64,000 nt of DNA, from assembly GCF_013415125.1 (NCBI RefSeq), contig NZ_JACCDE010000020.1, positions 1 through 64,000 on the forward strand, in the 5' to 3' direction. A model generated the notes under the pieces. It searched no databases. It was not told where the DNA came from and was given only the letters and a program-made list of their open reading frames with translations. The position numbers and the translations under genes were made by a program. Source of the DNA: Vreelandella glaciei (lineage in GTDB: Bacteria > Pseudomonadota > Gammaproteobacteria > Pseudomonadales > Halomonadaceae). Positions 1-10,146 of the stretch are shown here, in pieces. Every line of letters starts with the position of its first letter. Position 1 is the stretch's first letter.

Positions 1-358
1 CAGTTGTCGGTATCCCATGCTCTGCTTCACTTTGGTAGGTAAGGCAGAGAGGGTACCGGCGCTGGCCCTCCTGCCTCTACCTTGTGATCCAAAGTGCTGC
101 GCTTATTCTATGAATCCAGGTCACAAGGTGTATCTGCTGCATTTTCGTTAGTAGATGGGCCAATGAGTTTAGCGGAGGCTATTGAGAAAGCAGATCAGTT
201 GCTCAGTGATAGATGTGAATCAATCATTAGGCTATTTCATGCTAGTTCTCTAAGCCATTGTAAATTAACTAACTCAATAAAGGAGGGATTTATCATCTAT
301 TCATAAATCTTTGGATTCTAGTTTTAATAAATAATTACAAATTAACGGAGTACTTACT
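1..358. other. Non-coding left edge with long imperfect hairpin (28-96)
   Basis: No convincing gene is seen here. Positions 28-96 form a long imperfect inverted repeat. The outer arms are CACTTTGG (28-35) and CCAAAGTG (89-96). The inner arms, 38-53 and 66-81, pair over about 14 bases with two bulges around a short GC-rich loop. No U-tract follows, so it is not a standard terminator; it could be a structured leader or a palindromic repeat. From about 100 to 358 the DNA is AT-rich and leads to the solute-binding protein gene, which has an SD-like CGGAG about 10 bases before its ATG. Confidence 0.5.
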
Positions 359-1333
359 ATGAAAATTACAAAAGTTGTAGCAGCCGTATTGCTCGGAGGC
401 ACCGTTGGAGGTGCTATCGCTGACGAAGGAAAAGAGAACTGGCCCGAGAGTCTTTCTATTGCGACCGGGAGTCAAGGTGCCACTTATTATATTTATGGCT
501 CTGGTTGGGGAAATCTAGTCGGGGAAGCAACCGGGTCGACCTTTGGTGCTGAAGTAACAGGGGGCCCGGTGCAGAACGTTACCCTTGTCCAAATGGGCGA
601 AAGTGAATTCGGCATGGTGACGACTGGCCCTGCCTTTCAAGCTTGGAATGGTGAAAGTGACCTTGCACCTGGTGTAGAGCATAAGGACATTCGCGCTGTT
701 TTCCCAATGTACCAAACAGCTCTCCAAGTTATCTCGCTTGAGGGGTCTGACATTGACTCAATTTCCGACCTGGATGGTAAGACGGTTGGTATTGGGCCTG
801 CTGGTGGCACGGGCGATATGTATTTTCCCCAACTCTTCGAAAAGTTGGATATAGAGGTCGACACTCGTAATGGTGGGGCTGCCGATCAGGCGAGCCAGGT
901 TCAAGATGGATTAATTGACGCCTTTGCTTTCGCTTCAGGCATTCCTGTTTCGGCTTTCAGCCAGCTTGAGGCTCAGGCTGACGTTAATATTTTCTCATTT
1001 TCCGAAGAGGAAATGAGTAAATTCCTTGATGACTACCCAGAGTTGAGCCAGGGAACGATTCCTGCATCCGCATACACCAGCCTTGAGGAAGATGTGCCAG
1101 CTATCTCACTGTGGAATTTTGCCATTACGCATAAGGATATGTCTGAGTCCTTCGTTTATGAGGTTACTAAGACGGTAATGGAAAGCCAGGAGAGGATGTT
1201 ACAAGTACATGGCTCGGCACGCGAAACGATACCTGAAAACGCAGAGCATAATTCCTTCATTCCGTGGCACCCAGGTGCGGTTCGTTGGTTCGAAGAGAAT
1301 GGCTACGAGATTCCTGAAGACCTACGTGGCTGA
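359..1333 (+). CDS. TAXI-family TRAP transporter solute-binding protein
   Basis: Periplasmic binding component of a tripartite ATP-independent (TRAP) transporter of the TAXI subclass. The 324-residue product begins with a Sec signal peptide (about residues 1-21, ending AIA-DE). The mature start has the TAXI hallmark ATGSQGATYYIYG, matching the family's ATGxxGGTYYxxG ligand-binding loop, followed by EVTGGPVQNVTLVQMGE as in other TAXI proteins. It is the first gene of an operon with the fused permease 86 bases downstream, then enolase and pyruvate kinase. Family members bind small carboxylates or amino acids. The ligand here cannot be read from sequence, but the downstream lower-glycolysis enzymes suggest a C3 acid such as glycerate (inference). 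Confidence 0.92.
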   Translation: MKITKVVAAVLLGGTVGGAIADEGKENWPESLSIATGSQGATYYIYGSGWGNLVGEATGSTFGAEVTGGPVQNVTLVQMGESEFGMVTTGPAFQAWNGESDLAPGVEHKDIRAVFPMYQTALQVISLEGSDIDSISDLDGKTVGIGPAGGTGDMYFPQLFEKLDIEVDTRNGGAADQASQVQDGLIDAFAFASGIPVSAFSQLEAQADVNIFSFSEEEMSKFLDDYPELSQGTIPASAYTSLEEDVPAISLWNFAITHKDMSESFVYEVTKTVMESQERMLQVHGSARETIPENAEHNSFIPWHPGAVRWFEENGYEIPEDLRG

Positions 1334-1346
1334 TTATTAATTATTC

Positions 1347-1373
1347 AATGCGTCGGCTAACGGTTGGCGCATT
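1347..1373 (+). promoter_or_regulatory. Intergenic RNA hairpin between binding protein and permease
   Basis: AATGCG (1347-1352) and CGCATT (1368-1373) close a stem that extends inward with G-C and G-T pairs. It lies in the 86-base gap between the binding-protein gene and the permease gene. There is no long U-run, so it is more likely an mRNA stabiliser or partial attenuator, of the kind that keeps binding proteins more abundant than permeases. That role is an inference from position. Confidence 0.45.
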
Positions 1374-1419
1374 GTCTCTTCAAACTAGCGGGTAACTGTA
1401 ACCTCCAAGGTGACCAGGA

Positions 1420-4931
<3,512 letters not shown>

Positions 4932-4989
4932 TCAGCTTCAAGTGAATAATGATACCGAACCAGATCCTCGATTATTCTCAAGGCATATT

Positions 4990-6447
4990 ATGAAACCACA
5001 ACCGCGACACCCTCTTCGACGTACTAAAATCGTTGCCACTCTGGGCCCGGCCAGTGACCGAGAGGGTGTACTTGAAGCGATGTTAGAAGCTGGCGTCGAT
5101 GTTGTGCGCCTTAACTTCTCCCATGGCTCGGCAGAAGATCATCGCCAACGATTATCGCGGGTAAGAGAAATTGCCAATCGTCTTGGCCGTAGCGTCGCCG
5201 CCCTGGGCGATCTACAAGGCCCTAAAATTCGCATTGCCCGTTTTAAAACAGGGGCAGTGGAACTGACGGAAGGCCAAACTTTCGTCCTGGATATGGCAAT
5301 GGAGGGCGCCGCTGGCAATAACGAGCGCGTCGGTTGCGATTATAAGATGTTGGTCAAGGATGTAGTTTCAGGCGATCGTCTGCTGCTTGATGACGGGCGT
5401 TTAGTGCTTGATGTTAGCCAAGTGGCTGGCAATCAAATCCACACCACTGTCGTCGTGGGAGGAAAACTTTCCGACAATAAGGGTATCAATAAGCAGGGCG
5501 GTGGCCTTTCGGCACCAGCACTGACTGAAAAGGACAAAGCTGACCTTAAGACAGCAGTAGAGATCGGCGTCGACTATCTGGCGGTGTCCTTTCCTCGGAG
5601 TGCCGCCGATATGCAAGAGGCCCGTCTGTTGCTTGGGGAAGCGGGAACAGAGATTGGTCTGGTCGCCAAACTTGAACGCGCTGAAGCCGTTGCCGATAAC
5701 GCCACCCTTGCTGGCATTATTGAGGCCAGTGAAGCGGTTATGGTGGCGCGTGGAGATCTGGGTGTTGAGATCGGCGATGCTCAACTAGTAGGCATCCAGA
5801 AGCGTATTATCAAACAGGCTCGTACATTAAACCGCGCGGTGATTACTGCTACGCAAATGATGGAATCGATGATCGAGTCACCTCTGCCCACTCGGGCTGA
5901 GGTGTTCGATGTGGCCAACGCCGTACTCGACGGCACTGATGCCGTCATGCTCTCTGCTGAAACCGCCGCTGGCGATTTTCCAGTGGAAACCATCGAAGCT
6001 ATGAACCGTATCTGTCTTGGCGCCGAGCGCGAGCGGCTTATCCAGGAGTCGGGTCATCGTATCCATGAGGGCTTTAGTCAAATCGATGAGACGATTGCAC
6101 TGTCTGCTATGTACGCTGCTAACCATCTGGAGGGGGTTAGGGCTATCGCCTGCATGACGGCCTCGGGCTATACGCCGCTCATCGCATCGCGCATTAGCTC
6201 AGGCCTACCCATCATAGGCCTCGCTCACAACCCGGTTGCCCAACGTCGTATGGTACTTTATCGCGGAGTAGTCTCTCTTCCTTTCGACACCAGTGAAATG
6301 AGTGCCGTGGAGCTCAACGATCGAGCACTAGCATTGATAGTCGAACAGAACATTGCTGTAACGGGCGATTACATAATCCTCACTCGTGGTGATGAGATTA
6401 ATGCACATGGAGGCACCAATACCCTTAAGGTTTTAGGTATTGTATAG
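4990..6447 (+). CDS. pykA: Pyruvate kinase, PykA type
   Basis: Transfers phosphate from phosphoenolpyruvate to ADP, giving pyruvate and ATP. From the ATG at 4990 the product is 485 residues (E. coli PykA is 480). It starts with the family block RRTKIVATLGPASD. An in-frame start at 4942 would add 16 atypical residues. Visible motifs include NFSHGS, GDLQGPKIRI, LDDGR, NNKGI-like DNKGINKQGGGLSAPAL, VARGDLGVEIG, the signature region ATQMMESMIESPLPTRAEV, and DAVMLSAETAAG. The order of blocks follows E. coli PykA (AMP-activated type) closely. It ends the TRAP-enolase-pyruvate kinase operon, so a compound imported by the TRAP system could be routed through 2-phosphoglycerate to pyruvate. Confidence 0.95.
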   Translation: MKPQPRHPLRRTKIVATLGPASDREGVLEAMLEAGVDVVRLNFSHGSAEDHRQRLSRVREIANRLGRSVAALGDLQGPKIRIARFKTGAVELTEGQTFVLDMAMEGAAGNNERVGCDYKMLVKDVVSGDRLLLDDGRLVLDVSQVAGNQIHTTVVVGGKLSDNKGINKQGGGLSAPALTEKDKADLKTAVEIGVDYLAVSFPRSAADMQEARLLLGEAGTEIGLVAKLERAEAVADNATLAGIIEASEAVMVARGDLGVEIGDAQLVGIQKRIIKQARTLNRAVITATQMMESMIESPLPTRAEVFDVANAVLDGTDAVMLSAETAAGDFPVETIEAMNRICLGAERERLIQESGHRIHEGFSQIDETIALSAMYAANHLEGVRAIACMTASGYTPLIASRISSGLPIIGLAHNPVAQRRMVLYRGVVSLPFDTSEMSAVELNDRALALIVEQNIAVTGDYIILTRGDEINAHGGTNTLKVLGIV

Positions 6448-6797
6448 CTGGTTACCACGGCGTCTAGATTAGGCTTGCAATATCGAGTTTTTTTAATCGA
6501 AAGCTATTTGCAATTTATGGTTTTATCAAACAATAAACGCATGGCTGGTTAACATTGGAGTGAAAGAAAAAAAGCTAATGGTTTGTTTTTTAAAATTCTT
6601 TCATAATATTAAAAGCGTAATTTTTTATTGAGAGCATCATATTCTCCCACTCTGAATGACTGCTTTTGGCCGATAAAGGTCGTACCAAATTTGGTAGTTT
6701 TCTTTACACATAGTGACCGCCCATCAAAGTCCTGCTAAGGGATGGTCTTGCGTAAAGAAATTGCGTAAATATTTCTACGTACAGAACAGGAATGTTT
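6448..6797. other. AT-rich gap with a 14-bp perfect palindrome
   Basis: About 350 bases between pykA and the antitoxin gene, visibly richer in A and T than the flanks. No credible gene or clear intrinsic terminator is seen. TACCAAATTTGGTA at 6683-6696 is a perfect 14-bp palindrome of the size of a dimeric regulator site, but it is not next to a confidently placed start codon. The base composition suits recently acquired DNA. Confidence 0.5.
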
Positions 6798-7079
6798 TTA
6801 AGCGACCTCAAGTACGCGCATTTCGACATGCAGCCCCGCCGCTACCACCATGTTCACCAGCGTATCGAGACCAAATAGGTGGATTTTGCCACACATCAGA
6901 TCGGATACCCTGGGTTGAGTGACGCCCAGCCGCTTAGCAGCTTCGCCCTGAGTCCAGCCCTGCCGGTTAATGTGCTGCTCAAGGGCCATCATCAGGCCGG
7001 AGCGGAGCTTCATATTTTCCGCATCGGCGGCAGTATCCTCGATGGCGTCCCACACGCTTTCAAAAGTCTCATTACTCAT
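6798..7079 (-). CDS. HigA-type antitoxin, XRE helix-turn-helix
   Basis: A 93-residue DNA-binding antitoxin. The helix-turn-helix lies at about residues 40-62 (WTQGEAAKRLGVTQPRVSDL). The tail GLDTLVNMVVAAGLHVEMRV is typical of HigA-like partners of Gp49/RelE toxins. It follows the toxin gene with a 4-base ATGA overlap, so the order is toxin then antitoxin, as in higBA loci. It should neutralise the toxin and repress the operon through the inverted repeat at 7423-7440. It sits just inside the tRNA-Met scar at 7684, a common place for such modules on islands. Confidence 0.88.
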   Translation of the reverse strand: MSNETFESVWDAIEDTAADAENMKLRSGLMMALEQHINRQGWTQGEAAKRLGVTQPRVSDLMCGKIHLFGLDTLVNMVVAAGLHVEMRVLEVA

Positions 7080-7414
7080 CGTTTCACCTCGCTTAGCAAG
7101 GCGCGATATCTGGCTTCGGCCAGGTCGAGATCCGCCTTACTCGTCTTCTGGGTTTTCTTCTGGAAGCAGTGCAGAACATAGACAGCTTCGGCGAGCTTGG
7201 CTACGTAGATCACTCGAAATGCACCACTAGCGTCTCTGATGCGAATTTCTCGCATGCCCTGACCAACGGTGGCCATTGGCTTCCAGTCGTTCGGATCAAG
7301 CCCTCTTTGCACCTTATCAAGCTGGTAACCTGCTTCCTGCCGCACAGTCGCCGGGAAAGCGCGGAGATCGGCGAGGGCGCTGCCTCGGAAATTTAGGGGT
7401 TTGTATTCTGACAT
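7076..7414 (-). CDS. HigB-type toxin, phage Gp49-like (RelE superfamily)
   Basis: Probable ribosome-dependent mRNA interferase of the Gp49/HigB family. I start it at the ATG at 7414 (MSEYKPLNFRGSALADLRAF), giving 112 residues; a TTG further upstream would add five residues and run into the operator. Family features are FPATVRQEAGYQLDKVQRGL, the GMREIRIRD strand, and the FRVIYVAK...VYVLHCFQKKTQKT core, with basic residues usually needed for RNA cleavage. It is first in the toxin-antitoxin operon and overlaps the antitoxin by 4 bases. Biochemical activity is inferred from the family. Confidence 0.88.
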   Translation of the reverse strand: MSEYKPLNFRGSALADLRAFPATVRQEAGYQLDKVQRGLDPNDWKPMATVGQGMREIRIRDASGAFRVIYVAKLAEAVYVLHCFQKKTQKTSKADLDLAEARYRALLSEVKR

Positions 7415-7422
7415 GATGTAAG

Positions 7423-7440
7423 TATACAAAGTTCTGTATA
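7423..7440. promoter_or_regulatory. Probable toxin-antitoxin operator (inverted repeat)
   Basis: TATAC (7423-7427) and GTATA (7436-7440) form an inverted repeat separated by 8 bases, beginning 9 bases upstream of the toxin ATG. Position and symmetry suit autorepression by the HTH antitoxin, a known property of higBA loci. The specific binding is inferred. Confidence 0.5.
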
Positions 7441-7638
7441 GTTCGCAATGTAGGTGCTACCCATAGGCATGCTGTTCGAGAGAGGTGAGAACTCAAAATC
7501 AGTACACCAACGGTACACACACTAGCTTCGCATGCTATCCTTTAACTTCGCTAAACTACTGATTCTAAACAACTGTACCTTTTTCTAAATTACGGCTACT
7601 TTCCTTTGTTTGTCAGTAACTTATTGTTATAGTAGCCA

Positions 7639-7684
7639 ACTCATAATCCCTTGGTCGTAGGTTCAAGTCCTACTGGGCCCACCA
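7639..7684 (+). other. 3' fragment of tRNA-Met(CAU): probable attachment site
   Basis: The sequence from ACTCATAATCCC through GGGCCCACCA carries the 3' half of an elongator tRNA-Met-like gene: anticodon CAT in the CTCATAA loop, variable region, a complete T-arm (GTAGG-TTCAAGT-CCTAC, 7657-7673), the 3' acceptor strand TGGGCCC (7674-7680), discriminator A and an encoded CCA. The 5' half (acceptor 5' strand and D-arm) is absent, so this is not a working tRNA. Such 3' fragments arise when an element integrates into a tRNA gene and leaves a duplicated 3' end at its far side. In this orientation the intact gene and the inserted DNA lie to the left. The surrounding stretch 7430-7958 contains no gene. 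Confidence 0.8.
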
Positions 7685-7850
7685 CTTTTCAATGACTTAT
7701 CCTCGCTTTATCCCCTCCTCGCTGTACTTTTCATCAAAGTGGCAACAAAGTGTCAACCGAATATCTTCGGGCCGTACGTGACGGCTTCCGTCAAATGATC
7801 AGGGGTGACTTGTGCATAATGCCTGTTCATTTGACGATGATCTTTTTTGA

Positions 7851-7873
7851 AAACCCGCCATAGCGGGTTTTTA
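7851..7873 (+). terminator. Rho-independent terminator
   Basis: AAACCCGC (7851-7858), loop CATA, GCGGGTTT (7863-7870), then more T residues: an 8-bp perfect stem with a U-tract on the + strand. It may be the original terminator of the tRNA-Met transcript. Read on the - strand it also follows the broken Crp/Fnr gene, with a weaker U-run. Confidence 0.75.
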
Positions 7874-7958
7874 TCTTTAGTGTTTTACAAGTTCCAAGGG
7901 GAATTGCACGGACAAGTCGAGTATGAGAGCTGATGTCATTTAGCCAACTCCATCACGG

Positions 7959-8671
7959 TTATAAAACCGGCAGCATTTTGGTATAGAGCGCGCAATCGAC
8001 GCTATAGCATTCGCAGGACGCTTCAATCAGGCCCGGTCGATCAATCAATTTGATCGCGCCGCGTTGATAACGAATCAAGCCGCGCGCATGCAGGGCAATT
8101 ACTGCCAGTGTCATACCCGCCCGTCTTACGCCGAGCATCATGGCCAGAAATTCATGGGTTAACTGCAGTTGGTCCGTTTCGGCGCGGTCTTGGGTCATCA
8201 GTAACCATCGGGCTAGGCGCGCCTCAATGCGGTGGAAATGATTACAGGTCGAAGAGGTGGCCAGTTGATTCATTACCACATAGAGATATCGCTTCAGGCG
8301 CTGATGTAATACCGGGCTATCCAAGAGAAGCCGCTGAAAGCTGTCCGCGGTGAGGCGTAGGGCTGAACCTGAACCTTGTACCAGAGCGAGCAGTGGGGTC
8401 TCTTCGACGCCGAGCACCAGGGAGCTACCGAGCATACCTTCACGGCCCGCCATCGCTACCTCTAATCGGTGGTTATTAACAATGACGATAATCAGGGAAA
8501 TAAAACTGTCGATTGGGAAGTAAATGTGGGTAATAGGTTCCTGGGCTGGAGGAGCACTTCGCCAAACTGCAGCTCAACGCTTTCACACGCCGTCATAAAC
8601 GCATTCCGTTCGATAGCCGGAAGCCCTGCAAGCAGTTGGTTGGCATTTGGAACGTTTAAAATAGACGTCAT
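7959..8671 (-). pseudogene. Crp/Fnr-family regulator, broken by a frameshift
   Basis: The long reading frame covers only the C-terminal 164 residues, but the missing N-terminus lies upstream in another frame. Starting at the ATG at 8671, behind a GGAGAGG SD, the frame reads MTSILNVPNANQLLAGLP... to ELQFGEVLLQP, then shifts. After about 8541-8546 the homologous reading continues in a different frame as EPITHIYFPIDSFISLI... through RLEVAMAGREGMLG. A net loss of one base at this point explains both halves. The C-terminal winged helix-turn-helix (LTHEFLAMMLGVRRAG) is intact. A paralog lies just upstream (8861-9580). It is either a true pseudogene or a sequencing error. Internal restart at 8453 would give a protein without a full sensor domain. 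Confidence 0.82.
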
Positions 8672-8860
8672 GTGCCTCTCCGGTTATAGGAACCTGGCAA
8701 ACGGCATAATGACGTTATCTATCATTTTGATGTCGGCTTCAGATAGGCCGTCATTGCTCGCTGACGAACTGTCTGCATATTAACAGTGAGTCAATTAAGG
8801 TCGGCACGCTAGCGTACATAGCGGGATAATGCCTGTTTTAAAAGGGATGCTGCCTTTTAT

Positions 8861-9580
8861 TCACATCACATTATGGTGATTTAACAGACGGTAGTATTCA
8901 TCTTTGACAACGGCATAGCACTCGCAAACCCGTGCCTCTAGTCCTGGTCGGTCAATAACCTTGATACGCCCACGGTTGTAAGAGATAAGACCGGCTCGCT
9001 GAAGTTTGCCCGCCGATTCAGTGACTCCCTCACGACGAACGCCCAACATGTTGGCAATCAGCTCTTGCGTCATGACCAATTCATCGCCCGGTAAGCGGTC
9101 AAGGCTGAGGAGTAGCCAGCGACATAGCTGCTGGTCAACGCTGTGGTGGCGATTGCATACCGCCGTTTGAGCCATCTGTGTTAGCAGAGCTTGGGTGTAG
9201 CGGAGCAGCAGCCGTTGCATGGGGCCAGCGCGGTAGAATTCGTTCTTGAGTAGTTGGCCTTTAAGGCGGTACGCCAGCCCAGCACTTTGAACAATCGCTC
9301 GACTGGGTGTGGTCTCACCGCCCATGAACAGTGATACGCCAACAACCCCTTCATGGCCGACAACAGCGATTTCTGTGGAGGCGCCGTTTTCCATCACACA
9401 TAGCAACGAGACGATGGAATCCAGCGGAAAATAGACATACTTCATTTGCTGCCCAGACTCAGACAGCGATTGGCCTAATGTTAGCGTTACCCTTTCTAAA
9501 TGGGGTAATAAACGTGAAAGCTCCTCTTCCGGCAGCAGACCTAGCAGGGCATTCTGCTGGAAATTGCTAAGTTCAAGCAT
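8861..9580 (-). CDS. Crp/Fnr-family transcriptional regulator
   Basis: Intact 239-residue regulator with an N-terminal cyclic-nucleotide-binding-like beta-barrel (about 1-140, including YVYFPLDSIVSLL and EIAVVGHEGVVG) and a C-terminal winged HTH (MTQELIANMLGVRREGVTESAG). The FNR cysteine cluster is absent, and the CRP cAMP-contacting set is not obvious, so the signal is unknown. It is paralogous to the frameshifted gene downstream (LGVRR and IKVIDRPGLEA.CECY blocks are shared), indicating a tandem duplication that has diverged considerably. Target genes are not known; the broken copy lies about 190 bases downstream on the same strand. Confidence 0.88.
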   Translation of the reverse strand: MLELSNFQQNALLGLLPEEELSRLLPHLERVTLTLGQSLSESGQQMKYVYFPLDSIVSLLCVMENGASTEIAVVGHEGVVGVSLFMGGETTPSRAIVQSAGLAYRLKGQLLKNEFYRAGPMQRLLLRYTQALLTQMAQTAVCNRHHSVDQQLCRWLLLSLDRLPGDELVMTQELIANMLGVRREGVTESAGKLQRAGLISYNRGRIKVIDRPGLEARVCECYAVVKDEYYRLLNHHNVM

Positions 9581-10146
9581 TGAATCTCTTCCCCCTTTGC
9601 TGGCTATCGCTCAGCTTCTAATACACATCGCCTGTGTAGAATGCTTGTTTTCAAGTACTTTTTCCTGATATCTCAAGTCGTTAAACATCATGCCGCTAAA
9701 TATAAAGTGACGATAGGCAAACTCTGTACACTGACGCACATAAGGAAGCTTGGTAAGTATCGAAAATGCGAGCCGTATCAATAAAGCTTAGACGGTAAAG
9801 GATTTTTCTCATCCCGTGTTCGCCAGTGTACAGTCACTTTTGAATATACGCTTTAGGGTACCTATGAGTGTGGCAGCGGATATGCCTAAGCAGGATGTTG
9901 CACTTCGCGCCGCAGGGAACGCGGCGTCTCTCTTCTCAAATTTCGATTGCCATCAGACTCGTGGCAGTCGAGATACATGATTGATTTTCCCTTGCACTTG
10001 ATTGATCCATTATTAGAAACCACTCAAAATTCCCGCCGCGAAGCATTGATCAAAACAACTCAATAGCGCTATCATAAATGCTAATAACAACTATTATCAT
10101 GATATTTATTCTGCTTCTTGTCGCTAATTCTAACTGAGTCCTGCCC
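9581..10146. other. 566-base intergenic region with a spaced inverted repeat
   Basis: Lies between the Crp/Fnr gene (leftward) and the TonB receptor (rightward). CTGTACACTG at 9724-9733 recurs in inverted form as CAGTGTACAG at 9824-9833, exactly 100 bases apart; each copy contains the palindrome TGTACA. These could be paired regulator sites or the ends of a very small element. A GC-rich hairpin (CGCCGC 9908-9913 / GCGGCG 9921-9926) lies within a possible 38-codon frame (9864-9980) that has only a weak SD and no recognisable product. A Fur-like site lies at 10086-10104. Confidence 0.45.
10086..10104. promoter_or_regulatory. Fur-box-like site before TonB receptor
   Basis: The core ATTATCAT plus flanks matches the 19-bp Fur consensus at about 13 of 19 positions by hand alignment. 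It lies about 43 bases upstream of the siderophore receptor ATG, where an iron-dependent repressor would act. Assignment is from sequence similarity only. Confidence 0.5.

Noticed and set aside
94..306. 70-codon + strand frame at the left edge starting with GTG
   Set aside because: The start lies inside the arm of the long hairpin, no SD is seen, composition is AT-rich and the product is not recognisable. Kept as non-coding.
7639..7684. Functional tRNA-Met gene
   Set aside because: No 5' acceptor strand (GGGCCCA) or D-arm can be found immediately upstream, so a cloverleaf cannot form. Only the 3' part is present.
9864..9980. 38-codon + strand frame in the intergenic region
   Set aside because: Only a weak AGGG precedes it, and it spans a GC-rich hairpin; no homologous product is recognised. 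Mentioned with the intergenic region but not called as a gene.
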